Assembly: GCA_903789505.1 (NCBI GenBank)
Contig: CAIFEU010000014.1
Location: 1-27,253 of the forward strand
Reading direction: 5' to 3'
DNA length: 27,253 nt
Source of the DNA: an uncultured Coriobacteriales bacterium
Lineage (GTDB): Bacteria > Actinomycetota > Coriobacteriia > Coriobacteriales > UMGS124
Positions 16,341 to 23,884 of the stretch are shown piece by piece. Each line of letters begins with the position of its first letter. The first letter of the stretch is position 1. The notes beneath the pieces are model-generated. The model searched no databases, had not been told where the DNA came from, and saw nothing but the letters and a program-made list of their open reading frames with translations. Made by a program: the position numbers and the translations under genes.

Positions 16341-16556
16341 ATGACCACGATGACCCTGAGGATCGATGACGACGACGCCGAAATCGTGCGCCGGTATGCC
16401 CGCTTCGAGGGGAAGAGCATCTCGGAATTCATCCGCGAGGCCGTCTTCGAGAAGATTGAGGACGAGCAGGACCTCTCCGAGCTCAGAGAGGCAATCGCCG
16501 CGGATGACGGCGAGCGGTACACGCAGGACGAGGTGCTTGGGGAGCTGGGCCTGTGA
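16341..16556 (+). CDS. Antitoxin, ribbon-helix-helix (RelB/DUF6290-like)
   Basis: This 71-residue protein starts at ATG 16341, 7 nt after AAGGAGGG. The N-terminus MTLRIDDDDAEIVRRYARFEGKS followed by ISEFIREAVFEKIED is the beta strand and two helices of a ribbon-helix-helix DNA-binding domain. The acidic C-terminus (residues 47-71) would wrap the toxin. It overlaps the toxin gene by 4 nt, as in most type II toxin-antitoxin pairs, and should repress its own promoter at the palindrome just upstream. Confidence 0.88.
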   Translation: MTTMTLRIDDDDAEIVRRYARFEGKSISEFIREAVFEKIEDEQDLSELREAIAADDGERYTQDEVLGELGL

Positions 16557-16828
16557 GCTGCTATCGCGTCGAGTACACGACAAGGGCCCTCAGGCAGCTC
16601 AAGAAGATGGATGTCTTTGACGCCAGGCTCATCGTCTCGTGGATCGGCAAGAACCTCGAGGGAGCCGATGACCCCCGGAGCCTGGGCAAGGGGCTGACCG
16701 CGAACCGGACCGGGGAATGGCGGTATCGTGTCGGGGACTATCGAATCCTCTGCCGCATCCTGGATGATGTGCTCATCATCGAGGTGTTTGCCGTGGGGCA
16801 TCGCCGCGACGTGTACAGGAGGAACTGA
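16553..16828 (+). CDS. RelE/ParE-superfamily toxin
   Basis: This 91-residue basic protein starts at GTG 16553, within the antitoxin stop (GTGA). The pattern YRVEYTTRALRQLKKMD, then GLTANRTGEWRYRVGDYRILCRILDD, then VFAVGHRRDVYRR is that of RelE mRNA interferases. These cut mRNA in the ribosomal A site and are neutralised by the cognate antitoxin. The Arg-rich strand (RYRVGDYRIL) and the terminal HRRDVYRR supply the basic residues that act on RNA in the family. The gene is followed about 100 bp later by the converging protease gene. Confidence 0.9.
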   Translation: MSCYRVEYTTRALRQLKKMDVFDARLIVSWIGKNLEGADDPRSLGKGLTANRTGEWRYRVGDYRILCRILDDVLIIEVFAVGHRRDVYRRN

Positions 16829-16930
16829 CCGAGGGCTCCCCGAGGTCTTGCTCGCCCCTGTCGCCGAGCCGCGCGGAGCTGGGGCGATGGGGCGGTTCTC
16901 CCAGACGCCACGCGGGCTGCTGCCAAGCGA

Positions 16931-17698
16931 CTACCAGTACCGCGCCCCCGCTTGGCCGCTCCCGTCGCCGCCGAACCGCCGGTCGTGCCGCGCGGCCACG
17001 CGCACGACGATGAACACGATGACGTAGATCGCCACGACCACGAGCATGAACACGGCGCCGGAGGACTCGCTGTTCACCATCGCCGCGGAGTCATACAGGC
17101 CGTGAAGGGCGACCGAGAGCGCGTAGCCCACGATCACGCAGAGCGCCCCCGACACCGACTTGCCGCGCGTGGAGAGGAGTTTCGCCTGCCCGTACAGCAT
17201 CCCGAACAGCACGGCGAACCCCATGTGGGCGGGGATGGCCATGAGCGCGCGGCTAAACAGGACCCCCGGGCCGTACGTGAGTCCGTACATGACGTTCTCA
17301 GCGGCCGCGAACCCCAGCGAGGTGAACACCGCGTACACTACGCCGTCGAAGCGGCAGTTGAACGCCGGGTGGTTCCAGGTCTTGCGCGCCATGAGCGCGT
17401 ACTTGAGCCCCTCCTCGACGACGCCGACGACCACGAAGTCGCTCACGACCGTGAACTTTGCGCTCGTGGGGTCAAGCCCGCTGAACAGCCCCAACGCCGC
17501 CATGCCCACCTGCTCGAACAGGCCCGCGAACAGCGCGGCGACCACGCCCCTGAGCACGAGGTTCCAGAGCAGGTCTGCCGGCTCCTTGTCGATGGGGTCC
17601 TGGCGGTAGACGTAGACCATCAGCGCGATCGCCGGCGCGATGGCGAGGAACAGGAACATGTACAGGTACATGCTCAGTCCGCTTGCGATGAGAAGCAC
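16931..17698 (-). CDS. PrsW-family intramembrane metalloprotease
   Basis: This is a 255-residue membrane protein with about eight hydrophobic segments. The GTG start at 17698 is preceded by AAAGGA at 7 nt spacing. The family signatures are visible: EE at 95-96 in VVEEGLKY, AAENVMYG at 132-139, His158 in AIPAHMGFAVLFG, and His199 with Asp203 in ALHGLYDS. PrsW proteins are distant relatives of CAAX proteases. The founding member cleaves an anti-sigma factor within the membrane in Bacillus. No anti-sigma factor is visible nearby, so the target here is unknown. It is transcribed in the same direction as the small metallopeptidase upstream, separated by 185 bp. Confidence 0.87.
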   Translation of the reverse strand: MLLIASGLSMYLYMFLFLAIAPAIALMVYVYRQDPIDKEPADLLWNLVLRGVVAALFAGLFEQVGMAALGLFSGLDPTSAKFTVVSDFVVVGVVEEGLKYALMARKTWNHPAFNCRFDGVVYAVFTSLGFAAAENVMYGLTYGPGVLFSRALMAIPAHMGFAVLFGMLYGQAKLLSTRGKSVSGALCVIVGYALSVALHGLYDSAAMVNSESSGAVFMLVVVAIYVIVFIVVRVAARHDRRFGGDGSGQAGARYW

Positions 17699-17760
17699 GG
17701 GCGGGTCCTTTCGGCGTGAGGGGGGCGCAGCGGGCGCGCGGGATTCGGTGCGACGTCCTC

Positions 17761-17776
17761 GATTCTACGATTCTAC
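17761..17776 (-). promoter_or_regulatory. Tandem TAGAAT boxes upstream of the PrsW-type gene
   Basis: GATTCTAC occurs twice head to tail at 17761-17768 and 17769-17776. On the minus strand this gives two TAGAAT hexamers about 60-80 nt upstream of the protease start. These could be alternative -10 elements. No good -35 hexamer is visible. Confidence 0.35.
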
Positions 17777-17883
17777 GTGCGAGGCGCGCACGCACAAGGC
17801 TCAACGCGCGGGCGCGCAGAGCCCCCATCTACCCCCGCCCGCAAGGCGTCGGCGCCGGTCAGGCGCGCCCGTCCGACTGGTCG

Positions 17884-18279
17884 TCAGTCGTAGCCCATAC
17901 CCGCGAGCTGGTCCTCGTCGAGGCCGTAGTAATGCCCGATCTCGTGGACGACCGTCTTGCGAATCTCCTCGACGACCTCCTCGCGGGTATCGAAGCAGCG
18001 CTCGTGGGGCCCCTTGAAGATGGTGATGATGTCGGGCATGTCGCCCGGCTCGCCGTAGTCCTGCCCGCGCTCGGTCAGGGCAATCCCCTCGTACAGCCCG
18101 AGCAGCTCGCCGCTGTCGCGGTCCTGCGTGCCGAGGTCGGCGTCGCCGAGCTGCTCGACGTCGGGCTCGTCCTGCAGCGCGATGCCCACGTTGTCCAGCG
18201 AGTCGATGAATCGCTGCGGGATGGAGTCGAGCGCCTCCTGGACGGCCTGCTCGAACTCGTCGTCGGTCATCTTGTACAT
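17884..18279 (-). CDS. Small zincin metallopeptidase (DUF1025 type)
   Basis: This 131-residue protein starts at ATG 18279, with AAAGGAG upstream at a rather long spacing of about 11 nt. The motif VVHEIGHYYGLDEDQL (111-126) is the HExxH zinc-binding and catalytic motif, with a downstream Asp as probable third ligand. It matches the family annotated as metallopeptidase or possible acetylase, which is common in actinobacteria. Residues 82-90 (PDIITIFKG) are also conserved in the family. There is no signal peptide, so it is cytoplasmic. The biological substrate is unknown. The longer frame upstream of this start is low-complexity Arg/Pro/Ala sequence and was not included. Confidence 0.85.
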   Translation of the reverse strand: MYKMTDDEFEQAVQEALDSIPQRFIDSLDNVGIALQDEPDVEQLGDADLGTQDRDSGELLGLYEGIALTERGQDYGEPGDMPDIITIFKGPHERCFDTREEVVEEIRKTVVHEIGHYYGLDEDQLAGMGYD

Positions 18280-18568
18280 GGGCCGGACGTCTCCTTTCCG
18301 ACGGTGTCTCTGGTGTCTCCGCGTGGGTGGGGCACGCGCCGTGCGCGGGCGGCGCCTCGGGGCGCCCGGCGCCTGCTGGTCCGGCCGCTCCGGTGCTGCC
18401 CCGAAGGTCCCTCGCGACCCGACGGACGCCCGCCCTCGCTGACCCCGCAGCATACCTCATGACGGGGGCTCGCGGAGGAGGCGGGGCGCGGGCGCGCGAG
18501 CGAAGCGCGCGGGCCGGGGCGGGCGGGTGAGGCGTGCGGGGCGCCATTGCCGGCGAGACCCCGACTTT

Positions 18569-18733
18569 TGGCGGCAAACCGGGGTCGGGGACGTCCCCGT
18601 GCGGGGCCACGCGCGGACCACCCTCATGGATGATGCCGCTGAGCTGCGATGATGCAATCCCGCGTTCCCGCCGCGGCCTCTCCGCGCCTCCGCAGGGGAG
18701 CAATCGGACGTCCCCAGCCCCCGTCTGCCGCCA
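18569..18733. repeat. Dispersed inverted-repeat element, copy 1
   Basis: The left arm at 18569-18596 (starting TGGCGGCAAACCGGGG) and the right arm at 18706-18733 (ending TCTGCCGCCA) are reverse complements at 24 of 28 positions, enclosing about 110 bp. The left arm is repeated at 26329-26357 with few differences. The element is noncoding. It could be a small nonautonomous mobile element or the gene of a structured RNA. Confidence 0.55.
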
Positions 18734-18882
18734 CGGAAGCCGCTTCTGCCGGCGGAGCGCCCACGCGCCCCTGCCCTCGCCCGGCCCCCGCTCCCGCCCG
18801 CGCCCCGTGTCCCCCCGCTCCCCGCATCCTCGCGCGGTTCGTGTAAGCCGCCGCGCCCGTCCCTCAACCGCGGATTTCGCAC

Positions 18883-18921
18883 GCGTAAAGCGGGCGTAAG
18901 CATGCATCACATGCCGGTAAT
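18883..18921 (+). promoter_or_regulatory. Candidate PHO box upstream of pstC
   Basis: GCGTAA occurs at 18883-18888 and 18894-18899, exactly 11 bp apart. A weaker GGTAAT follows at 18916-18921, again in the 11-bp register. OmpR-type phosphate regulators of the PhoB/PhoP family bind direct repeats with an 11-bp period, and the operon downstream encodes such a regulator. The site lies about 290 bp before the pstC start. The hexamer differs from the Escherichia coli and Streptomyces consensus. Confidence 0.4.
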
Positions 18922-19182
18922 CGAGGGGCGACGCCCTCGTGACGGACCTTTGCCAGGCCGTAGCATTCCACGCGAAACGCCGACGTGCCGCCCGCGTCCC
19001 GTCCCATCCGGGCGGGATGGCCCGCACGCCCCGCCTCGGCCGTCCCGCCGCCACAGACCCGCCCCGCGCGGGGACGTGTGGCGCGGACGCGTCGGAGCAG
19101 TGGGCGTGCCGGAGCAGCGGGGCGGGCGTCGGGCGCGAGTGGCGCGTGAGTCGAGGACGATGGAAAGGAAGAGGCGACGCAA

Positions 19183-20229
19183 GTGTCGAGTGCATCGAAC
19201 GTCACGTCGGAAAGCCCGGGCACGCCGACCGCCGTCGGGCAGGCCGTCGAGCCGGCGGCCGGGGCGTCGGGGTCGGGTCCGAAGCCGGGGCGCGGTTCGT
19301 CTGACGCGGGGCTGCGGGCACAGGGGGTGGCACCCAAGCGCAGGGTCGAGGTGCGCGGCAAGGTCCTGACGGGAGCATGCGTGGCGGTGGTCGCGGCGCT
19401 GGTCGTCGCGCTGATCGTCATGATCTGCGGCCAGGGTGTCCAGACGTTCACCAAGGACGGCGTCCCGTTCTCCAAGTTCCTGTTCGGCACGGCATGGAAC
19501 CCGACGCGCACCGACGCCGACGGCGTCCCGTACGTCGGGGCGCTGCCGATGATTGCCGGCTCGTTCTCCGTCACGCTGCTGTCGTGCCTGTTCGCGCTGC
19601 CGTTCGCCCTGGGCTCGTCGATATTCGTCGTCGAGGTGGCGCCGCGCTTCGGGACGCGCATCTTCAGGCCGGTCACCGAGGTCCTCGTCGGTATCCCGTC
19701 GGTCGTGTTCGGCATGATCGGCCTGTACGTGATCGTCCCCCTCATCCGCTCGATCGTGGGCGGCACGGGCTACGGAATCATGTCGGCGTCGATCGTGCTG
19801 GCCGTCATGATTCTGCCCACGGTCACCTCGCTGTCGATCGACGCGATCGCCTCGGTGCCCGAGTCGTACCGCGAGGGCTCGCTCGGCCTGGGGTGCACGC
19901 GTTGGCAGACGATCGTGCACGTCGTGCTTCCCAGCGCCCTGCCCGGCATCCTGACGGCGATCGTGCTGGGGATGACCAGGGCGTTCGGCGAGGCGCTGGC
20001 CGTCCAGATGGTCATCGGCAGCGGCGGCGCGAGCGTGATGCCCACGAGCCTGTTCAAGGCCGCGACGACGCTGACCTCGGTCATCACGATGAACATCGGC
20101 AACCAGGCGCAGGGCACGCTGTACTACGACGCGCTGTGGTCGCTCGCGATGGTGCTGCTTGTCATGTCGCTGCTGTTCATCCTCATCGTTCGTCTCATCG
20201 GCCGCAAGGGGAGTGTGAAGAATGACTAG
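19183..20229 (+). CDS. pstC: Phosphate ABC transporter permease PstC
   Basis: This 348-residue inner subunit is part of the high-affinity phosphate importer. The GTG at 19183 follows AAGGAAGAGG. Residues 1-57 are an Ala/Gly/Pro-rich disordered extension not needed for function. Six membrane helices follow, the first at about 62-83. The cytoplasmic EAA-like loop SVPESYREGSLGLGCTRWQTI with LPSALPGI (about 223-255) contacts the ATPase. PstC pairs with PstA to form the channel. It is the first gene of the operon, and pstA starts inside its 3' end (8-nt overlap). No phosphate-binding protein gene precedes it. Confidence 0.95.
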   Translation: MSSASNVTSESPGTPTAVGQAVEPAAGASGSGPKPGRGSSDAGLRAQGVAPKRRVEVRGKVLTGACVAVVAALVVALIVMICGQGVQTFTKDGVPFSKFLFGTAWNPTRTDADGVPYVGALPMIAGSFSVTLLSCLFALPFALGSSIFVVEVAPRFGTRIFRPVTEVLVGIPSVVFGMIGLYVIVPLIRSIVGGTGYGIMSASIVLAVMILPTVTSLSIDAIASVPESYREGSLGLGCTRWQTIVHVVLPSALPGILTAIVLGMTRAFGEALAVQMVIGSGGASVMPTSLFKAATTLTSVITMNIGNQAQGTLYYDALWSLAMVLLVMSLLFILIVRLIGRKGSVKND

Positions 20230-21217
20230 GTCTGACAAGGCCGCGACGAATGCCGCGGATGCCGCGCCGAGGGCCGGGGCCCAGACGGGCGCGACGCGCG
20301 CAGCCAGCGCGATGGACGCCGACACCGCGGCGTCGATGGCGCGGCGGGCGCGGCGCAGCGATCACGTCGCCACGGGCGTGCTCGCCGTGCTCGTGGGCGT
20401 CGTCTGCCTGCTGACGGTGGCGATGGTCGTCTACATCCTCGCGTCGGGCGGCACCAAGATGCTCGACTGGTCGTTCCTGACGTCGAACCCATCCGACGGC
20501 GGCATCGGCCCGGAGATCTTCAACTCGTTCTACCTGCTGTTCCTCACGCTGCTGATCTCGCTGCCGCTGTCGCTGGGCGCTGCGATCTTCCTGACGCAGT
20601 ACGCGCCGTCGGGGCCGGTCACCACCTGCATCAAGACGATCATCGAGGTGCTCTCGAGCCTTCCGTCGATCGTCGTGGGCCTGTTTGGCTTCCTGGTGTT
20701 CGTCATCAAGTTCGGCTGGCAGTTCTCGATCATCGCCGGCGCGTGCGCCCTGACGATGTTCAACCTTCCGATCATGGTGCGCGTGATCCAGCAGGCCTTG
20801 GAGGCGGTGCCGCGCGGCCAGCGCGACGCCGGCCTGGCGATGGGCCTCACGCGCTGGGAGACGACGATTCACGTGCTGATCCCCAGCGCCATCCCCGCGA
20901 TCGTGACGGGCGTGATCCTGTCGGCGGGTCGCGTGTTCGGCGAGGCGGCGGCGCTGATCTACACCGCCGGCCAGTCGGCCCCGGCGATCGACTTCACGAA
21001 CTTCGACATCACGAGCGCGAGCTGCCCGTGGAACGTGTTCCGGCCCGCCGAGACGCTGGCCGTGCACATCTGGAAGCTCAACAGCGAGAGCGTCGTCACC
21101 GACGCCGCGGCGATCTCGGCGGGCACGGCGGCGTTCCTCGTGGCCTGCATCCTGGTGTTCAACATCCTGGCGCGCATCATCGGCCGCGCCCTCGAGAAGA
21201 AGGTGACGGCGGCATGA
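20222..21217 (+). CDS. pstA: Phosphate ABC transporter permease PstA
   Basis: This 331-residue permease partner of PstC starts at ATG 20222, 8 nt before the pstC stop. An Ala-rich N-terminus (1-47) precedes six membrane helices from about 49 onward. LSSLPSIVVGLFGF and the EAA-like loop AVPRGQRDAGLAMGLTRWET (about 198-217), then IPSAIPAIVTG, are characteristic PstA features, as is GRVFGEAAALIYTAG. It is translationally coupled to pstC before it and to pstB, whose ATG overlaps its stop. Confidence 0.95.
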   Translation: MTRSDKAATNAADAAPRAGAQTGATRAASAMDADTAASMARRARRSDHVATGVLAVLVGVVCLLTVAMVVYILASGGTKMLDWSFLTSNPSDGGIGPEIFNSFYLLFLTLLISLPLSLGAAIFLTQYAPSGPVTTCIKTIIEVLSSLPSIVVGLFGFLVFVIKFGWQFSIIAGACALTMFNLPIMVRVIQQALEAVPRGQRDAGLAMGLTRWETTIHVLIPSAIPAIVTGVILSAGRVFGEAAALIYTAGQSAPAIDFTNFDITSASCPWNVFRPAETLAVHIWKLNSESVVTDAAAISAGTAAFLVACILVFNILARIIGRALEKKVTAA

Positions 21218-22083
21218 CGACCATCGAGCCCGAGACGTCGGGGGCTTCCGCGACCGCTGCGGCGGCCCCGGGAGCGGCCCCGGCGGACGCCCCCCGCACC
21301 ACGCCCGCCGAGCGCCCGTCCGACGGGGAGCACCTGCTCTCGACGCGCGACGTGAGCGTGCTGTACGGCGACAACCGCGCCCTCAAGCCCACGACGCTGG
21401 ACTTCGACGCGGGCACCGTCACGGCGCTGATCGGCCCGTCGGGCTGCGGCAAGTCGACGTTTTTGCGCTGCATCAACATGATGAACCGCGAGATCCCGCA
21501 CTGCCGCGTCGAGGGGCACATCTGGTACGGCGGCGTCGACGTCAACGCCCCCGACACCGACCTGTACGAGGTCCGTCGGCGCATCGGGATGGTGTTCCAG
21601 CAGCCCAACCCGTTCAACAAGAGCATCTACGACAACATCGCGTTCGCGCCTCGTCGGCACGGCGTCAAGGGGCGCAAGCAGCTCGACCAGCTCGTCGAGG
21701 AGAGCCTGCGCGGCGCCGCGCTGTGGGACGAGGTCAAGGATGACCTGCACAAGAGCGGCAGGGCGCTCTCGGGCGGCCAGCAGCAGCGCCTGTGCATCGC
21801 GCGCACGCTGGCCCTGCACCCCGACGTGATCCTGATGGACGAGCCGTGCTCGGCGCTCGACCCCATCGCCACGCTCGCGATCGAGCAGACGGTTCGCGAC
21901 ATCGTCGCGACCGGCATCTGCGTGATCATCGTGACGCACAACATGGAGCAGGCGGCACGCGTGTCGGACCGCACCGCGTTCTTCTACCTGGGGGAGATGG
22001 TCGAGACCGGCCCGACCGCGCACCTGATGAAGATGCCGAAGGACCAGCGCCTGTCCGACTATCTCACGGGAAGGTTCAGCTGA
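21214..22083 (+). CDS. pstB: Phosphate ABC transporter ATPase PstB, first copy
   Basis: This is a 289-residue ATPase. The ATG at 21214 overlaps the pstA stop (ATGA). After a 40-residue Ala/Pro/Thr-rich extension come Walker A GPSGCGKST, a PstB-type CINMMN stretch, the Q-loop VFQQPNPF, signature LSGGQQQR, Walker B VILMDEP and H-loop THNMEQAA, ending in YLTGRFS. All ATP-binding residues are intact. It energises phosphate import through PstC and PstA. It is followed with one base of overlap by a second pstB. In Walker B the usual DEPTSALD reads DEPCSALD, a mild change. Confidence 0.95.
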   Translation: MTTIEPETSGASATAAAAPGAAPADAPRTTPAERPSDGEHLLSTRDVSVLYGDNRALKPTTLDFDAGTVTALIGPSGCGKSTFLRCINMMNREIPHCRVEGHIWYGGVDVNAPDTDLYEVRRRIGMVFQQPNPFNKSIYDNIAFAPRRHGVKGRKQLDQLVEESLRGAALWDEVKDDLHKSGRALSGGQQQRLCIARTLALHPDVILMDEPCSALDPIATLAIEQTVRDIVATGICVIIVTHNMEQAARVSDRTAFFYLGEMVETGPTAHLMKMPKDQRLSDYLTGRFS

Positions 22084-22910
22084 TGGACGAGATGGATGAC
22101 AACCTGACCGAGAGCGCCCCGGCGGCGGGCGCCCGCGCAACGGTGACCCCGGCGGCTGGCGGCGCGGAGGTGGTCGCGCGCGACGTCGACCTGTTCTACG
22201 GCGACCACCAGGCGCTGTTCGACGTGAGCCTCGACATGCCCGCCAACAAGGTGACGGCGCTGATCGGCCCGTCGGGCTGCGGCAAGTCGACGTTCCTGCG
22301 CTGCATAAACCGCATGAACGACCGCATCGCCGGTTGCCGGCACACCGGCAGCATCACGCTCGACGGGCAGGACGTCGACACGCAGATCGACGAGTACCTG
22401 CTGCGCACGCGCGTCGGCATGGTGTTCCAGAGGCCGAACCCGTTCCCGCTGTCGATCTTCGACAACGTCGCGTACGGCCCGCGCCGCCACGGCAAGCCCA
22501 GCCGCGAGGCGCTGCGCCAGACCGTGCAGCGCTGCCTGGAGCGCGTGGGGCTGTGGGACGAGGTCAAGGACGACCTCAAGAAGAGCGGCCTGGGACTCTC
22601 GGGCGGACAGCAGCAGCGCCTGTGCATCGCGCGCACGCTGGCGGTGGACCCGCAGGTCCTGCTGATGGACGAGCCCACCAGCGCCCTGGACCCCATCTCG
22701 ACCTCCCTGGTGGAGGACCTCATGAGCGACCTGGCGAGCGACCACACGGTGATCGTCGTCACGCACAACATGCAGCAGGCGACGCGCGTGAGCGACTACA
22801 CCGCCTTCTTCTACATGGGCAAGCTCGTGGAGACCGCCCCCACGACCGAGCTGTTCTCGCGCCCCAAGGAGAAGCAGACCGAGGACTACCTCACCGGCAG
22901 GTTCAGCTAG
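22083..22910 (+). CDS. pstB: Phosphate ABC transporter ATPase PstB, second copy
   Basis: This is a 275-residue ATPase. Its ATG at 22083 shares one base with the preceding stop (TGATG). It carries the same full motif set as the first copy: Walker A GPSGCGKST, CINRMND, Q-loop VFQRPNPF, signature LSGGQQQR, Walker B LLMDEPTSALDP and H-loop THNMQQAT. The two copies share long identical stretches around Walker A and the signature but differ in N-termini and helical regions, so they are old or diverged duplicates. The pair may form a heterodimer, or one copy may be specialised. Both sit on one PstC/PstA pair. Confidence 0.95.
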   Translation: MDEMDDNLTESAPAAGARATVTPAAGGAEVVARDVDLFYGDHQALFDVSLDMPANKVTALIGPSGCGKSTFLRCINRMNDRIAGCRHTGSITLDGQDVDTQIDEYLLRTRVGMVFQRPNPFPLSIFDNVAYGPRRHGKPSREALRQTVQRCLERVGLWDEVKDDLKKSGLGLSGGQQQRLCIARTLAVDPQVLLMDEPTSALDPISTSLVEDLMSDLASDHTVIVVTHNMQQATRVSDYTAFFYMGKLVETAPTTELFSRPKEKQTEDYLTGRFS

Positions 22911-23041
22911 CCGGCGGCGGGTGCGGCGTGCCGGGCCCGCGGGGACGGCGCGTCGCGAGCGAGGGCCACGGCGCACGGGCGGTCCCGGGCGCCACGAACG
23001 CCACCACGAACGAACAGATGACGAGGAGCGTGCATCGACAA

Positions 23042-23752
23042 ATGGTCAAGAACAAGACGCGGGCAGCCTACATCCAGCAGATCGAGGAGCTCGACGGCCT
23101 CGTCTCGCGCCTGGGCGAGGTCGTGGTGGCGGCGGTCCGCGCCACGGGGCACGCCCTGGGCGAGGCTGACGAGGCGGCGGCGCGCGGCGTCGTCGAGGGC
23201 CGGGGGTCCGCAGACCGCCTGCACCGCTCGGTCGAGGACTCCTGCATGGGCCTCATGCTGCTGCAGCAGCCCCTCGCGGGGGACCTGCGCCTGGTAACGG
23301 CGTCGTTTCGCATGGAGAGCGACCTCGCGCGCATCGAGGAGATGGCGGTCGACATCGCCCAGCTGGCGCCCGACGTGATCGGCAAGCGGGTCCCGCCGAC
23401 GATCACCGGCGACCTCGCCATGCTCTCTGCCCAGGTCGCTACAATGGTCGAGAGCGCCGTCGACGCGTTCAGCCGCTCCGACGCCGACGCTGCCACGGCT
23501 GTGTTCCCGCTCGACAACGGTGTCGACGCCTCGTTCGGCAAGATCCGCGCGATGATCGTCGACAACCTGCGCTCCGACGACTCCTTCGCCGACGTCGCCG
23601 CCGAGCTGCTGATGATCGCGAAGTACTACGAGCGCATGGGCGACCACGCCCAGCAGGTGGCTGATTGGGCGATTTTCAGGACCACCGGGCTGTACCGGGG
23701 CCGTCCGATGGGCGAAGATAGTCTCGACCAGGCGGACTGGTCGGCCAGGTAG
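23042..23752 (+). CDS. phoU: Phosphate signalling protein PhoU
   Basis: This 236-residue helical protein links the Pst transporter to the sensor kinase and silences phosphate-starvation signalling when phosphate is plentiful. ATG 23042 is preferred, with AGGAG 13 nt upstream, because MVKNKTRAAYIQQIEELDGLV matches a PhoU N-terminus. ATG 23018 and GTG 23030 are in-frame alternatives. Two similar three-helix halves are visible. The second ends in the conserved AKYYERMGDHAQQVADWAIF (about 197-216), which carries metal-cluster residues of the family. The first half includes LRLVTASFRMESDLARIEEMAVDIAQ. It lies 131 bp after pstB in the same operon. Confidence 0.92.
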   Translation: MVKNKTRAAYIQQIEELDGLVSRLGEVVVAAVRATGHALGEADEAAARGVVEGRGSADRLHRSVEDSCMGLMLLQQPLAGDLRLVTASFRMESDLARIEEMAVDIAQLAPDVIGKRVPPTITGDLAMLSAQVATMVESAVDAFSRSDADAATAVFPLDNGVDASFGKIRAMIVDNLRSDDSFADVAAELLMIAKYYERMGDHAQQVADWAIFRTTGLYRGRPMGEDSLDQADWSAR

Positions 23753-23760
23753 GGGCAGTG

Positions 23761-23819
23761 CCCGCGGGGGCGCCGCGCGCTGCGACGAGGGGCTCGCCGC
23801 GGCGGGGCGCCCGCGCGGG
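23761..23819 (+). other. GC-rich hairpin between phoU and the response regulator gene
   Basis: CCCGCGGGGGCGCC at 23761-23774 is complementary to 23806-23819 at 13 of 14 positions, with a 31-nt loop that is itself GC-rich. There is no U-tract. It could reduce expression of the two-component genes relative to the transporter genes or protect mRNA ends. Confidence 0.4.
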
Positions 23820-23884
23820 AGGTGGGTCGCCGCGCCCCGCGGTGAGGGGTCGCGGTCGGGCGAGGCTAGAGAGGCAGAAGCAGC

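Larger units (their letters stand above)
18280..19182. other. Long intergenic region upstream of the phosphate operon
   Basis: About 900 bp have no credible gene. Frames are open on both strands only because stop codons are rare at this base composition. The region contains the inverted-repeat element at 18569-18733, direct repeats resembling a PHO box at 18883-18921, and an inverted repeat GCATG-N5-CATGC at 18900-18914. The last 20 bp hold the pstC ribosome binding site. A pstS gene would normally be expected near here and is absent. Confidence 0.6.

Noticed and set aside
18280..18842. Possible small proteins from the inverted-repeat element (peptides such as GDVPDPGLPP on the minus strand)
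   Set aside because: The similarity between the two copies is stronger at the DNA level in the complementary arms. The reading frames differ in length and lack starts with ribosome binding sites.
17801..20325. Minus-strand frames of 464 and 472 residues in the spacer and over pstC
   Set aside because: They cross the metallopeptidase and pstC genes out of frame, are rich in Arg/Pro/Asp/His, and lack a ribosome binding site or any domain.
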